DNA of 60,044 bases, taken from Leptolyngbya sp. FACHB-321 (GTDB lineage Bacteria > Cyanobacteriota > Cyanobacteriia > Leptolyngbyales > Leptolyngbyaceae). Shown here piece after piece: positions 35,227-45,750 of this stretch. Positions within the stretch are counted from its first letter, which is position 1; each line of letters starts with the position of its first letter. The notes under the pieces were generated by a model. It was not told the origin of the DNA, did not search any database, and saw only the letters and a program-made list of their open reading frames with translations. A program made the translations under genes and the position numbers. The DNA is taken from the NCBI RefSeq assembly GCF_014695975.1, contig NZ_JACJPI010000031.1, positions 1-60,044 of the forward strand, given 5' to 3'.

Positions 35227-35288
35227 ATCACCTTTTCATCCTTACCATTTCATCCTTCATCCCTCTGCCTCCTGCCCTCTGCCTTCTT
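35227..35288. repeat. TTTCATCC and YCTGCCY repeats before the VOC gene
   Basis: Copies of TTTTCATCCTT / TTTCATCCTT followed by four YCTGCCY heptamers (CTCTGCC TCCTGCC CTCTGCC TTCTTAG), ending about 10 bp before the VOC start codon. Confidence 0.65.
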
Positions 35289-35297
35289 AGTAAAACG

Positions 35298-35687
35298 ATG
35301 AACACTACATCTAAATTCCTTAGTGCAGTACCAGTACTGCCAGCCGTTGATATTGCTGCCACGATCGCGTTTTACGAACAGCAGCTCGGCTTCACGACCG
35401 AGTTTCAATACGACGATTACGCTGGCTTGCGACGGGGTGGCGCTCAAATTCACCTGCGGCAATGTAGCGATCGACAATTGGCAGAAAACACCAGTTGTCG
35501 TATCAACGTCAGCGGTATTGAAGCACTCTATGACGAATACCAGACGCAGAATGTGATTCATCCCGATGGGGCGCTGACAACCAAACCTTGGGGCTTAAAC
35601 GAATTTACCGCTTTGGACTTAAACGGTAACTGCGTCGTCTTTGCGGAACAGCCCGCCACCAGTAATCGGCGCGATCGTACCGATTAA
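35298..35687 (+). CDS. VOC superfamily protein (glyoxalase/bleomycin-resistance-like)
   Basis: 129 residues forming one vicinal-oxygen-chelate unit: LSAVPVLPAVDIAATIAFYEQQLGF, then AGLRRGGAQIHLRQ and a C-terminal LNEFTALDLNGNCVVFAE. This matches the bleomycin-resistance subgroup, which binds ligands in a dimer interface; the substrate is not predictable. Short spacer to purL on the same strand, but no functional link is evident. Confidence 0.85.
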   Translation: MNTTSKFLSAVPVLPAVDIAATIAFYEQQLGFTTEFQYDDYAGLRRGGAQIHLRQCSDRQLAENTSCRINVSGIEALYDEYQTQNVIHPDGALTTKPWGLNEFTALDLNGNCVVFAEQPATSNRRDRTD

Positions 35688-35760
35688 TTTCAGCCGTACC
35701 AATTTGAGGAAATGTAAAACCTCGATACAATGAAGCCTGTTCCCTTGACGTGCGTACTCT

Positions 35761-38172
35761 ATGTCAGCCTCGATCGCTGCTCCTTTCTCCGCTGAAGACA
35801 TTGCCGCAGAGGGCATCAAGCCAGAGGAGTATGAAGAAATTGTGCGTCGTCTGGGTCGCCATCCCAACAAAGCCGAACTGGGTATGTTTGGGGTCATGTG
35901 GTCAGAACATTGCTGCTACAAAAACTCGCGCCCTTTACTGAAGCAGTTTCCCACCGAAGGCGATCGCATCTTGATGGGTCCCGGCGAGAATGCGGGCGTA
36001 GTGGATCTAGGCGATGGGCTGCATCTGGCATTCAAAATTGAGTCGCACAACCATCCATCGGCTGTAGAGCCGTTTCAAGGTGCAGCGACGGGTGTGGGTG
36101 GTATTTTGCGCGATATTTTTACAATGGGCGCACGACCGATCGCCCTCCTTAATTCTCTCCGCTTTGGTTCGCTGGATGATGCCCGTACCCGTCGCCTGTT
36201 CAGTGGTGTGGTGTCTGGCATCGCCCACTACGGCAACTGCGTGGGTGTGCCCACGGTGGGCGGCGAAATCTACTTTGATCGTGCTTACGCTGACAATCCG
36301 CTGGTCAACGTTATGGCATTAGGCTTGATGGAAACGCCAGAGATTGTCGTGTCAGGGGCAAAAGGCATTGGCAATCCCGTCCTGTATGTTGGTTCAACAA
36401 CGGGACGTGATGGCATGGGTGGAGCCAGTTTTGCCAGTGCTGAATTAAGTGATGCTTCAATGGACGATCGCCCCGCCGTGCAAGTGGGTGATCCCTTTCT
36501 CGAAAAATCCCTCATCGAAGCCTGTCTGGAAGCATTCAAAACGGGGGCAGTCGTTGCCGCCCAGGATATGGGTGCGGCGGGTCTCACCTGTTCTACCTCT
36601 GAGATGGCAGCCAAAGGTGGCGTAGGCATTGAGCTGGATTTGGACTTAATCCCGTCGCGCGAAACGGGCATGGTGCCGTATGAGTATCTGCTGTCTGAAT
36701 CGCAAGAGCGGATGCTGTTTGTAGCGCACAAGGGGCGCGAACAAGAACTCATCGACATTTTTGAACGTTGGGGACTTCATGCTGTCGTCGCTGGAACCGT
36801 CATAGCCGAGCCGATCGTTCGCATTTTCTTTCAGGGCGACATTGCTGCCGAAGTACCCGCAACTGCACTTTCAGACAACACGCCCATTTACCACCGCGAG
36901 CTTTTAGCAGAACCACCCGACTATGCTCGCCAAGCCTGGGCATGGACTCCAGCTACTCTCCCTCCTTGCAGCGCTGATGGCATTGAGCTTCAAGGCACAC
37001 AACACACCTGGAATGACATTCTGCTGCAACTGCTGGCAAGCCCGACAATTGCCTCCAAACGTTGGGTTTATCGTCAATACGACCATCAGGTACAGAACAA
37101 TACAGTGATGCTGCCTGGTGGTGCTGATGCCGCGATCGTCCGTACCCGCCCCCACTCTGCACCCCTCACGCCTCACGCCTCGCTGAAAGGCGTTGCTGCC
37201 ACCGTTGACTGCAATCCTCGCTATGTCTACCTGCATCCCTATGAAGGTGCCAAAGCAGCTGTAGCAGAAGCGGCGCGTAATCTCAGTTGTGTGGGTGCCG
37301 AGCCGATCGCGGTCACCGATAACCTGAATTTTGGTAGCCCCGAAAAGTCGATCGGCTACTGGCAGCTAGCCGAAGCCTGCCGTGGGTTAGCCGAAGCCTG
37401 TAAGGCATTCAGCACGCCTGTAACGGGTGGCAACGTGTCGCTCTATAACGAAACACTGGATGCAGACGGCAAGCCCCAGCCCATTTACCCTACGCCTGTG
37501 GTTGGAATGGTGGGGCTGATTCCCGATTTAACCAGAATCGCTGGGCAAGGCTGGCAAGCAGAAGGCGATGTTATTTACCTGCTCGGCGCACCAATCGAAC
37601 CTCTAGCTGTTGACCCGTCCCCATTCCCCTCTCCTAACGCCCCACTCCCCACTCTAGGCGGCTCTGAATACCTGGCAGTGGTGCATGACACGATCGCGGG
37701 TATTCCTCCCATCATCGACTTTGACTTGGAGCGCCGAGTGCAGTCAGCCTGCCGCGAAGGTATCCGTCAGGGCTGGGTTCGCTCTGCCCATGATTGCGCT
37801 GAGGGTGGTTTAGCAGTGGCATTAGCAGAATCATGCCTTAGTGGTGGTCGTGGAGCCACTATTACCCTTAACCCTGTGCAACTTCAGCCCTCAAACGAGA
37901 CTCGTTGGGATCATCTCTTGTTTGCCGAAGGTGGCGCACGCATTGTGGTGTCTGTGGCTCCAAATCAAGTTGCACAGTGGGAAATGTATCTTATGCTACA
38001 TTTGGATACTGATTGGGGCATCATTGGTCAAGTTGGTGATCAAGAGGCTGCTTTGCAAATCGCGATCGCACCGACTTCATCCTCAAGTCATAACAAGCCT
38101 TTAATCAATCTTGCGCTTGCAGATATGGGCGATCGCTGGCACAACGCTGTTGAGCGAGGGCTTGCACCCTAA
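35761..38172 (+). CDS. purL: Phosphoribosylformylglycinamidine synthase subunit PurL
   Basis: ATP-dependent FGAM synthase of purine biosynthesis (works with PurS and PurQ). 803 residues, slightly long. Seen: N-terminal [40 protein letters not shown] (nucleotide site), [35 protein letters not shown], and the second half [13 protein letters not shown] and [16 protein letters not shown]. Two proline-rich in-frame insertions of repeat type lie at nt 37147-37184 ([12 protein letters not shown]) and 37616-37655 ([13 protein letters not shown]). Followed 287 bp later by purF on the same strand, a purine gene pair. Confidence 0.96.
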   Translation: MSASIAAPFSAEDIAAEGIKPEEYEEIVRRLGRHPNKAELGMFGVMWSEHCCYKNSRPLLKQFPTEGDRILMGPGENAGVVDLGDGLHLAFKIESHNHPSAVEPFQGAATGVGGILRDIFTMGARPIALLNSLRFGSLDDARTRRLFSGVVSGIAHYGNCVGVPTVGGEIYFDRAYADNPLVNVMALGLMETPEIVVSGAKGIGNPVLYVGSTTGRDGMGGASFASAELSDASMDDRPAVQVGDPFLEKSLIEACLEAFKTGAVVAAQDMGAAGLTCSTSEMAAKGGVGIELDLDLIPSRETGMVPYEYLLSESQERMLFVAHKGREQELIDIFERWGLHAVVAGTVIAEPIVRIFFQGDIAAEVPATALSDNTPIYHRELLAEPPDYARQAWAWTPATLPPCSADGIELQGTQHTWNDILLQLLASPTIASKRWVYRQYDHQVQNNTVMLPGGADAAIVRTRPHSAPLTPHASLKGVAATVDCNPRYVYLHPYEGAKAAVAEAARNLSCVGAEPIAVTDNLNFGSPEKSIGYWQLAEACRGLAEACKAFSTPVTGGNVSLYNETLDADGKPQPIYPTPVVGMVGLIPDLTRIAGQGWQAEGDVIYLLGAPIEPLAVDPSPFPSPNAPLPTLGGSEYLAVVHDTIAGIPPIIDFDLERRVQSACREGIRQGWVRSAHDCAEGGLAVALAESCLSGGRGATITLNPVQLQPSNETRWDHLLFAEGGARIVVSVAPNQVAQWEMYLMLHLDTDWGIIGQVGDQEAALQIAIAPTSSSSHNKPLINLALADMGDRWHNAVERGLAP
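37147..37184. repeat. In-frame CCCACTCTGCACCCCTCACGCCTCACG repeat in purL
   Basis: Degenerate CACCCCTCACGCCTCACGCCTC copies translated as a P/H/S-rich loop between the two FGAM synthase halves. Confidence 0.6.
37616..37655. repeat. In-frame CCCACTCCCCACTC repeat in purL
   Basis: CCCCACTCCCCACTC heptamers with degenerate CCCCTCTCC before them, translated as [13 protein letters not shown] in a loop of the second half of PurL. Confidence 0.65.
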
Positions 38173-38459
38173 CAACACGCTGTCTTGAACCTCAATTAGG
38201 CATCAGCTAAGTAGGTTTGAGGATTGTTACGATGTAACTGTCAGTTAATGAGAAGATTAAATAAATATTAAGCAATCGCTAATTCTACGTGTCCTCAGCG
38301 GTTCGACAGCAGAGCATCGATTCTAGATTGATTCCTTCTAAACCGATGCCACTTTGTCGTTCCAGCGTCTTTTAGTCATCCGCTTCCGCCCGATCGCCCA
38401 GTGTACTCGCCCAAGTGTGTTTTCCCGATCCCATCCATAACCAGGAGCTGAACTGAAGC

Positions 38460-40001
38460 ATGATCCCAAACCAACCGTCTTCTGTTGACCTGTCCCTTGC
38501 TCAGTCTGCTTTATCCCTAGCTGAGTTTATGGCAGAGTCAACCGCTGCTGATAAGCCAGAAGAAGCCTGCGGTGTTTTTGGCGTGTATGCGCCAGAGGAG
38601 GATGTTGCCAAGCTCACCTACTTTGGGCTGTACGCGCTCCAGCATCGTGGTCAAGAATCTGCCGGGATTGCAACCTTCGACGGCAATCGCGTCCATCTGC
38701 ACAAAGAAATGGGGTTGGTGTCACAAGTCTTTAGCGAAAATATTTTGGGCACGTTAACCGGGACGATGGCGATCGGGCATACCCGCTACTCCACTACAGG
38801 CTCTAGCCGCGTCGTCAATGCCCAACCCGCTGTTGTCGAGACTCGCTTAGGCTACCTAGCACTTGCGCACAACGGCAACCTGGTGAATGCGCCTGACCTG
38901 CGAGATGACCTACTGAAGAGCAACTTTACGCTACTGACCACGACAGATTCGGAGATGATTGCGCTGGCGATCGCTGAAGAAGTCAACAATGGTAAAGGCT
39001 GGCTCGAAGGAGCAATCAGCGCGTTTCATCGTTGCCAAGGTGCCTTTAGCCTGACGATCGGCACACCCTCTGGTTTGATGGGGGTTCGTGATCCCAACGG
39101 CATTCGTCCGCTGGTCATTGGCACGCTACCACAGGCAAACCCAACTGACCCGCTCCGCTACGTTCTAGCGTCCGAGACTTGCGCTCTCGATATCATTAGC
39201 GCTGACTATGTTCGTGATGTCGAACCGGGCGAACTGGTCTGGATTACAGAAGAGGGACTGGCATCGTTTCATTGGACGCAAGAGACGAAGCCCAAACTCT
39301 GCATCTTTGAGATGATTTATTTCGCTCGCCCCGATAGCACCATGCAGCAAGAGAGCCTGTATAGCTACCGTATGCGGATCGGTCGGCGGTTGGCGATCGA
39401 AGCTCCGACTGATGCCGATATTGTGATTGCAGTTCCTGATTCGGGCATTCCTGCGGCGATCGGCTACTCGCAAGCGTCCGGCATTCCATACGCAGAAGGG
39501 CTAATCAAAAATCGCTATGTCGGTCGCACGTTCATCCAACCGACCCAAACGATGCGTGAGTCGGGCATTAAAATGAAGCTCAATCCCCTGAAGGACGTGC
39601 TGACTGGTAAGCGCGTGATTATTGTGGATGATTCGATCGTGCGGGGCACCACCAGCCGCAAAATTGTCAAAGCACTACGCGATGCGGGGGCAACAGAGGT
39701 GCATATGCGTGTCTCCTCACCACCCGTCACCCATCCCTGCTTCTATGGCATCGATACTGACAACCAGGATCAGCTCATTGGTGCGACCAAAACAGTTGCC
39801 GAAATCGCTGCTCAAATCGGCGTTGACTCCCTCAGCTACCTGACCTGGGAAGGGATGCTAGAGGAAACGCGCAGTGATCCTAACAACTTTTGCTCTGCCT
39901 GCTTTACCGGCGACTATCCCGTCCCTGTGCCCGAACCCGTGAAGCGCACAAAGCTACGGTTGGAGACGGTCGCAACGCTGGAGACAGTGACTACAGGGTA
40001 G
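38460..40001 (+). CDS. purF: Amidophosphoribosyltransferase
   Basis: First committed step of purine synthesis (PRPP + glutamine). 513 residues. An N-terminal propeptide of about 37 residues precedes the nucleophile cysteine in EEACGVFGVYAPE, the Bacillus-type processed enzyme. Glutaminase stretch: HRGQESAGIAT, IGHTRYSTTGSS. PRPP-binding site: RVIIVDDSIVRGTTSRKIV. Candidate [4Fe-4S] cysteines: VTHPCFYGID and NNFCSACFTGDYP. All motifs intact. Start at ATG 38460, just after a GAGCTGAACTGAAGC leader. Lies downstream of purL on the same strand. Confidence 0.96.
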   Translation: MIPNQPSSVDLSLAQSALSLAEFMAESTAADKPEEACGVFGVYAPEEDVAKLTYFGLYALQHRGQESAGIATFDGNRVHLHKEMGLVSQVFSENILGTLTGTMAIGHTRYSTTGSSRVVNAQPAVVETRLGYLALAHNGNLVNAPDLRDDLLKSNFTLLTTTDSEMIALAIAEEVNNGKGWLEGAISAFHRCQGAFSLTIGTPSGLMGVRDPNGIRPLVIGTLPQANPTDPLRYVLASETCALDIISADYVRDVEPGELVWITEEGLASFHWTQETKPKLCIFEMIYFARPDSTMQQESLYSYRMRIGRRLAIEAPTDADIVIAVPDSGIPAAIGYSQASGIPYAEGLIKNRYVGRTFIQPTQTMRESGIKMKLNPLKDVLTGKRVIIVDDSIVRGTTSRKIVKALRDAGATEVHMRVSSPPVTHPCFYGIDTDNQDQLIGATKTVAEIAAQIGVDSLSYLTWEGMLEETRSDPNNFCSACFTGDYPVPVPEPVKRTKLRLETVATLETVTTG

Positions 40002-40006
40002 CAATA

Positions 40007-40122
40007 AGCTTTCAGCCGTCAGCCAAAAGAGCGGTGAAAAGGGGAACCGTCTACCTCAACAGGTAGCATAGCATTCAGCTAGCGGTAGCCAATTCTTGAT
40101 TAAAAGCTGATGGCTGAAAGCT
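40007..40122. repeat. 116-bp element with 17-bp inverted ends
   Basis: Ends AGCTTTCAGCCGTCAGC (40007-40023) and GCTGATGGCTGAAAGCT (40106-40122) match at 16 of 17 positions in inverted orientation. The interior has no ORF. It could be a MITE-like element or a pair of inverted copies of an interspersed GCTGAAAGCTGA repeat; a relative lies at 50321-50441. Confidence 0.5.
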
Positions 40123-40145
40123 AGCCGTAACTACAGTATCTCTGC

Positions 40146-40346
40146 TCACGGCTTAATCTCCGCAATGCGAAAGCCCATTTGGCATTCAAACTGATAAGGC
40201 TGTGTCTCTGTAGCGTTGCACTCACTGGTATTACTAAGAGCACGACCGCAGTAAAGTTTGCCGCTTTGCCAGCGAGGTTTGCCGCTTTGGTCCGCCAGCA
40301 GACACGTTGAGCAAACCAGGTGCGGGGAAATCAGTTGATTATCCAT
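40146..40346 (-). CDS. Small cysteine-rich hypothetical protein
   Basis: 66 residues from ATG 40346 (MDNQLISPHLVCSTCLLADQ); an upstream start at 40385 is less likely. The C-x-x-C pair (VCSTC) and later cysteines (LYCGRAL, SECNATE, FECQMGF) suggest a small zinc- or Fe-S-binding knuckle. Text such as SGKPRWQSGKLYCGRAL looks conserved rather than random. No family known to me. Convergent with purF and divergent from glyA. Confidence 0.6.
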   Translation of the reverse strand: MDNQLISPHLVCSTCLLADQSGKPRWQSGKLYCGRALSNTSECNATETQPYQFECQMGFRIAEIKP

Positions 40347-40652
40347 GAGGATGACTAGCACGCAACACCTCCAGTGAACGTCCAAGCCTTGAATTTAATT
40401 GTCTTAAGCCCATTGTATGAGGCAGTTGAATGGCTGCGAGAACACGCATACAGAGCTTAATATGCTCGATTAGGGATCGCTGTATGCGCTGACTCATTTT
40501 GAGCGAACCATCGCTCCGAGCGCCTGTAAACAGCGTTATTATTGTTTACCTGGGACGGTTTTCTTTGCTCAAGCTTCTGGCTGTTAGAGTGAGAAAGTAT
40601 GCGTCTTGCCGACATGCCAAACGTTTATTGCGCTTTTAAGAGGTTTGCTCCT

Positions 40653-41936
40653 GTGACTCGAACAGATTTAGATTTTCTTGCCGAAACTGATCCCGCCATC
40701 GCTACGATTATCCAGCAGGAACTCCAGCGTCAGCGGGATCACCTGGAACTAATTGCCAGCGAGAATTTCACATCTGCGGCAGTGATGGCAGCGCAAGGGT
40801 CTGTGTTGACCAACAAGTATGCTGAAGGGCTGCCGGGCAAGCGTTATTACGGCGGCTGCGAATTTGTCGATCATGCTGAGGCGATCGCGATCGATCGTGC
40901 CAAGCAGCTTTTTGGTGCCGCTCACGCTAACGTACAGCCCCATTCTGGTGCACAGGCAAACTTTGCGGTGTTTCTGAGTTTGTTAGAACCTGGCGACACG
41001 ATTATGGGCATGGATTTGTCCCACGGTGGACATTTAACCCACGGTTCGCCCGTCAACGTCTCAGGTAAATGGTTTAAGGCGCAGCACTACGGCGTGAGTG
41101 CTGAAACAGAACAATTAGACTACGACCAGATTCGGGATTTAGCGCTGCAACACCGTCCCAAACTGCTGATTTGTGGTTATTCTGCTTACCCTCGCGTCAT
41201 TCAGTTTGACAAGTTTCGAGCGATCGCTGATGAAGTGGGTGCCTACCTACTAGCAGACGTAGCGCATATCGCTGGACTAATCGCGACAGGGCATCATCCC
41301 AGCCCAATCCCCTATTGTGATGTCGTCACGACTACGACCCACAAAACGCTACGTGGTCCCAGAGGCGGCTTGATTTTGACCCGTGATGCCGACTTGGGCA
41401 AGAAGCTCGACAAAGCTGTTTTCCCTGGCAGCCAAGGTGGTCCTTTAGAGCACGTCATTGCAGCGAAAGCGGTTGCCTTTGGCGAAGCGTTGAAACCTGA
41501 GTTCAAAGCCTACAGCGGTCAGGTGATCGAAAATGCTCGCGCTCTGGCGGCTCAACTGCAAGCACGGGGGCTGAAGACCGTTTCTGGCGGGACGGATAAC
41601 CACTTAATGCTGGTGGATTTGCGTTCGATCGGTATGACAGGCAAGCTGGCAGACCAGTTGGTCAGCGGTATCAACATTACGGCAAATAAGAATACGGTGC
41701 CCTTTGATCCCGAATCACCGTTTGTTACCAGCGGCTTGCGGTTGGGTTCACCTGCCATGACCACTCGCGGCATGGGACAGGCGGAGTTTACAGAAATTGG
41801 TAGCATTATTGTCGATCGCTTGCTCAGTCCTGATGATGCTGCCGTGACGCAAGATTGCCGCCAGCGCGTGGCTCAATTGTGCAGTCGCTTTCCGCTCTAT
41901 CCACATCTCAGCGTTCCGGTGCCAGCGTTGGTATAA
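40653..41936 (+). CDS. glyA: Serine hydroxymethyltransferase
   Basis: PLP enzyme interconverting serine and glycine with tetrahydrofolate. About 427 residues from GTG 40653 ([20 protein letters not shown]), the family's usual N-terminus and length. ATGs at 40599 and 40614 would add 13-18 unrelated residues. Seen: [45 protein letters not shown], and the PLP-lysine motif [19 protein letters not shown]. Gives one-carbon units that feed purine synthesis encoded by the preceding purL and purF. Confidence 0.96.
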   Translation: MTRTDLDFLAETDPAIATIIQQELQRQRDHLELIASENFTSAAVMAAQGSVLTNKYAEGLPGKRYYGGCEFVDHAEAIAIDRAKQLFGAAHANVQPHSGAQANFAVFLSLLEPGDTIMGMDLSHGGHLTHGSPVNVSGKWFKAQHYGVSAETEQLDYDQIRDLALQHRPKLLICGYSAYPRVIQFDKFRAIADEVGAYLLADVAHIAGLIATGHHPSPIPYCDVVTTTTHKTLRGPRGGLILTRDADLGKKLDKAVFPGSQGGPLEHVIAAKAVAFGEALKPEFKAYSGQVIENARALAAQLQARGLKTVSGGTDNHLMLVDLRSIGMTGKLADQLVSGINITANKNTVPFDPESPFVTSGLRLGSPAMTTRGMGQAEFTEIGSIIVDRLLSPDDAAVTQDCRQRVAQLCSRFPLYPHLSVPVPALV

Positions 41937-41954
41937 GGGGGGTTAATCGCTTGT

Positions 41955-42009
41955 TAGTCATTGGTTAGTGGTTAGTCATGAGAAACTACGGACTACTAAC
42001 CAATGACTA
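41955..42009. terminator. TAGTCATTGGTTAGTGGT inverted repeat between glyA and AEC gene
   Basis: Left arm 41955-41972 and right arm 41992-42009 match at 17 of 18 positions in inverted orientation, with a 19-nt loop. The right arm contains the AEC transporter stop codon (minus strand). Placed between convergent genes, it likely terminates both, and is built from a TTAGTNATTGG repeat. Confidence 0.55.
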
Positions 42010-43062
42010 CTTAAAGAAAAATAGCCAGAGTGGGATGGTAAAGAGAAGCGCGATCGTGCTGAGGGCAATGCTGCTGGCAATTAGCTCTCGGTCTAGCTCG
42101 TATTCTTCAGCGAGAATGAGTCCTGCAAAGGCGCTGGGCATCCCAGACATCAGCACTAGCGCCAAACGTGCATCGCCAGGCAACCTTAGTAGCGTGGTGC
42201 CAAGACCAACCGCAATCGGTAGAATGACCATTTTGAGCAGCGTCGGCGGTAGGGCTGTCTGAATGCTTTTCCAACCGTGAAGCTGGCTGAGGCGCATTCC
42301 CATTAAGAGAAAAGCACCAGGAATAACGAACCAGAGAGAGGCATGTAGTACCTGTTCTGCAGGTTCTGGGAGTGCTACTGATCGCGTTGAAGAGCCAAGT
42401 GCAAATGCCCATAAGGACGGCACTGTTAGCACATCGCGTAGCTGCACAAACCAGTGATTTTGTTGCTGCGATCGCCCGTAGTAGCTAGCAAGAAAGACAC
42501 CGATGCCATATGTGCCAATAATGTTGTGTGTCACGCTGTAAAACACCGCCCAGCCTAGAGCCGATGGATGAATAAGCGCAGGCACTAGACCGAGACCAAC
42601 AAAGCCCGTATTACCGATCGTCGCTGCCAGAATGAAACTGCCCCGTTGAGGGCGGTTAAGTCTGGTCTGCGTCAGATCATTTGGTAGTGTTGTGTCAAGG
42701 GCGATCGCGCTTTCATCCGCTGGCATGAACAAGAGTGGCATTGGCAAAGCCTCTCTTTGAGAGCACTGTGGGCTTTCTGAAGAAGGCAAGCGTGCCAACC
42801 AGCGCTGATACATTTGCAGACTGACCCATGCCAGCAGTAAACCCAGCACAAGGGCAGCAATCGTTACAGCAGGAGCCAGCTCCAGTGTTTGTGCATAATC
42901 AGTTTGCCGTGCCAGCGCCAAGATCTGCCAGGGTACACCAACCCAATAGAGCGATCGCCCCAACAAACGAGGAAGGGCTTGCGGCACAAACCGAAAAGCA
43001 ATTAGCCCCAAACCAGTCCATAAAACTAGCGGCAGGTAGGCATCAAACAGCGTGTCAGCCAT
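42007..43062 (-). CDS. AEC family transporter (auxin efflux carrier-like permease)
   Basis: 351-residue polytopic membrane protein with about ten hydrophobic helices. Features of the AEC/BART superfamily: VGVPWQILALARQTD, GNTGFVGLGLVPAL in the first repeat end, and C-terminal KMVILPIAVGLGTTLLRLPGDARLALVLMSGMPSAFAGLI with VLMSGMPSA typical of the family. Substrate unknown (bacterial members export malate or other organic acids). Last codons lie in a repeat (see 41955-42009). Confidence 0.85.
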   Translation of the reverse strand: MADTLFDAYLPLVLWTGLGLIAFRFVPQALPRLLGRSLYWVGVPWQILALARQTDYAQTLELAPAVTIAALVLGLLLAWVSLQMYQRWLARLPSSESPQCSQREALPMPLLFMPADESAIALDTTLPNDLTQTRLNRPQRGSFILAATIGNTGFVGLGLVPALIHPSALGWAVFYSVTHNIIGTYGIGVFLASYYGRSQQQNHWFVQLRDVLTVPSLWAFALGSSTRSVALPEPAEQVLHASLWFVIPGAFLLMGMRLSQLHGWKSIQTALPPTLLKMVILPIAVGLGTTLLRLPGDARLALVLMSGMPSAFAGLILAEEYELDRELIASSIALSTIALLFTIPLWLFFFK

Positions 43063-43164
43063 AATTTAGATACCTACGGCGTTCAAATCATCTGGCTACG
43101 CGCTCATGGACAGGGCAAAAGTTTGTCACCCAACCCGTTGTGATCGTTAGCAAGTTACGAAACT

Positions 43165-45531
43165 TTACTCTAAAAGCTTCCAGTTTTGAATCCGCCAAAT
43201 GCCATCTTTTCGCACAAGGCTGTAATTAATGCTTAGGTTAGGGCTAGTTTCAGCCTTATCGCGTTGGTCAGCTTCGTAGTACTCAGTTGCTTCGGTAACA
43301 TCCGCCAAAACGTTTGCCTGGTTAGGATCGGCTTGATTCAGCTCGACCGATTTTACTGTAACGGTATGCTCGTACTTCCGGTATTGATTATTGCGTTTGG
43401 CTTCGGCAGCGGCTCCTTGCCACTCAGCCAGCTTTGCCCCTTCGAGGATGTTTGCCAGAGGCTCTAGCTTATAATCAGGTCCCATCGCATCGGCTTTGGC
43501 TGAAAACCAGGTTTGAAGGACTTTCTCAGCTACCGCAGTGGTGAGAACACCAGTAGTTGCAGTCGCTGCGGTCGGTGTAGGCAAAGTAAAGAGAGGACGA
43601 TCGAGTCGCAAATCAAGCTGCTCTTCCTGGGGCACAGGCTTTGTTGCAACTCGTCGCCACAGTGATCCGGCTATAAATCCCAGCGTGATGATCGCTACCG
43701 TCAAGCCTAATGGCAATAACCAGGGAAGTAGTGTTGCCAGCTTTGTCTTAGCGACAGGACGATCCCCTCGACGACGTACGGGAACCTTACCACGTCCATC
43801 GCCATTGCCATTGGAACGATCGCCAGAACGAACACGATCACTAGAGGGTCGATCAGCAACAGGTCTTGCTGTTGTGGCTGTACCGCTACCGACCGCCTGC
43901 GGCACCCGTTCGGCGACTGGCATTGGCGTACCCTCCGTCGGGATACGATCGTCTGAAACAGCGGTGCCCATCCGCGCTGCAATGTGGGCGCGAGCCGTAT
44001 GAATCAAATACTCGTGGCTGGTGTCTTGCTCCAGCGATCGCTCAGTCATAAGACTGCTATCTTCAGCAACATTGCCCGCAGACTGCACACTAACCGGACG
44101 CGCACGTCCACTCGCTCCTGCTAGAGGCGATACAGTGGCTGGACGCTCCACTCGCCCCCGACTAGACGATCCTCCCCTTGCCTCACCGTTAGCACTAGCT
44201 GCAGAAGCGGATGATAGCGCCCAAGCCGTAGTTGAATCATCGGCTTCCTCTGGTAGTTCTTCTAGATAAGACTGCACCTGCTGATCAGCAAAATAATCCT
44301 TAAGCGAGGCTTGCTGCGGCATCAGGTCACGGAAGTGTGGAAAGACCTCATCTTGTAACCAGCGCTCACCGTAGAGACATAAACCAGGGAGAAGATCAGG
44401 TGCACCCTGAGAGTGCTCACGGATGAAGGCGATCGGACCGTAATCTTGGCTCCGCTCTAGCGCCTGACTGGCGTTCTCAGTCTGCCCTAGCAGCAACGCA
44501 CAAACAGCCTGCTCCAAATGCACATCCTGACGGCTGCTCAAGCGCGTGAGCATCAGCTTTGCCCGTCGTACCAGGGCTGGTTGCCGTTCAGCAAAGCCTC
44601 GCGCCAATAGCGCATACACCGACAAATAAGTGGCGACAGGAGAGGGGCGCTGTGCCTCTTGCTCAAAGAGTACCTGTTGTTCAGCAGCGGTCAAATAGCC
44701 ACGCAGTTGTTGAATAAAGCGCAAAAAGTCATCAATGTTTAACCCAGACTGATCATCACCTGCCCCATCAATGCCGTCTCGCTCTTGCAGCATATCTTGC
44801 AGCAACTGCATTCCCTGATGACGCATGGCGATCTGGTCTTCGGGCAGTGCCAGCAGTTCCAGCACACGGTACGGGCGCAGTTTATAAAGGTCTGCCTGGA
44901 TTTCACCCCGCACCTCAGCAAATAGACCCTCGCGCAAAAGCAACTGTTGCCCTGTTTCTAACGCTTCTGAAGCATTTTCATACTGTCGCTGCTGCCACTG
45001 CTCCCGCCCAAGTTCCATACAGGCAAGCGCAACAGTCAGCACAATGTCAGAAAAAACGATACTGGGGTCGCCAAACTGCCCCTGCTTAAGGCTGGCACTG
45101 CCGCCTGCCAAATAGGGACGACCAAGCCGTAGTACCAATTCGTATTCGCCTAAATCTTGCAGCACCAACAAGGCACCAACAAGCTGGTCATCCTGAACGT
45201 CGATGCTAGGCGTGTGAGGGTCGTTGCCGCTCTCGCTTGCGGCTGGTCGCCCGGACACCTTACTGCCTGCGAGTCCATTTCCTGACTCCGACTCTGGCTC
45301 TATCTCGTAGGCTCTGGCTAGAAAACCAGCATCGTAAAGCTGGCGCTGCTCCGGCTCAGACAGCACTGCAAACGCTTCGTCAAACAGCTTTTTGCGGGAG
45401 GCGATCGCCGCATCAGAGTACTCTCGCCGAGGCAATTGCAGCGTGCGATCGCGGTGTGCCTGTCGCAACTGTTCTGCGGTTGCCTGAATCGGCAAACCCA
45501 GTATCCGATAGTAGTCGAGCGGAATACGCAC
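43165..45531 (-). CDS. ftn2: ARC6-like cell division protein Ftn2/ZipN
   Basis: 788-residue inner-membrane protein that tethers FtsZ at midcell in cyanobacteria and plastids. N-terminal degenerate J-like domain (DYYRILGLPIQATAEQLRQAH ... LSEPEQRQLYD) lacks the HPD tripeptide, as is usual for this family. A long helical repeat region follows (residues about 120-430), then a variable S/R/P-rich linker. One transmembrane helix near residues 600-640 (LLPWLLPLGLTVAIITLGFI) precedes the C-terminal IMS domain with VLQTWFSAKADAMGPDYKLEPL and a final NYSLVRKDGIWRIQNW. Normal length for the family. Confidence 0.93.
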   Translation of the reverse strand: MRIPLDYYRILGLPIQATAEQLRQAHRDRTLQLPRREYSDAAIASRKKLFDEAFAVLSEPEQRQLYDAGFLARAYEIEPESESGNGLAGSKVSGRPAASESGNDPHTPSIDVQDDQLVGALLVLQDLGEYELVLRLGRPYLAGGSASLKQGQFGDPSIVFSDIVLTVALACMELGREQWQQRQYENASEALETGQQLLLREGLFAEVRGEIQADLYKLRPYRVLELLALPEDQIAMRHQGMQLLQDMLQERDGIDGAGDDQSGLNIDDFLRFIQQLRGYLTAAEQQVLFEQEAQRPSPVATYLSVYALLARGFAERQPALVRRAKLMLTRLSSRQDVHLEQAVCALLLGQTENASQALERSQDYGPIAFIREHSQGAPDLLPGLCLYGERWLQDEVFPHFRDLMPQQASLKDYFADQQVQSYLEELPEEADDSTTAWALSSASAASANGEARGGSSSRGRVERPATVSPLAGASGRARPVSVQSAGNVAEDSSLMTERSLEQDTSHEYLIHTARAHIAARMGTAVSDDRIPTEGTPMPVAERVPQAVGSGTATTARPVADRPSSDRVRSGDRSNGNGDGRGKVPVRRRGDRPVAKTKLATLLPWLLPLGLTVAIITLGFIAGSLWRRVATKPVPQEEQLDLRLDRPLFTLPTPTAATATTGVLTTAVAEKVLQTWFSAKADAMGPDYKLEPLANILEGAKLAEWQGAAAEAKRNNQYRKYEHTVTVKSVELNQADPNQANVLADVTEATEYYEADQRDKAETSPNLSINYSLVRKDGIWRIQNWKLLE

Positions 45532-45750
45532 GGTGCACTTTCCTAGCGGTGAGCAATAAGGTTAAGCTATGGTAGCGGCTAGAGCTAGCCCAAAAGTTGC
45601 CATCATCATAACCTGCTAAATGCCAGAGTGGCAGTTTAACCCAGCATACGTAAAAATCCACTGAAGATAGCATTAATTCAAGAAAACTTGACCGATTCAA
45701 GCGAATATAGAAAGTCCCCAGCCAGGATTGCAGTCATAGGATTAAGTTAA

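Noticed and set aside
38281-38340. GGTTCGAC stretch considered as a tRNA T-loop
   Set aside because: No matching acceptor stem, anticodon arm or D-loop could be found around it.
40386-40652. Glycine riboswitch upstream of glyA
   Set aside because: No recognisable paired aptamer cores or glycine-riboswitch consensus in the spacer.
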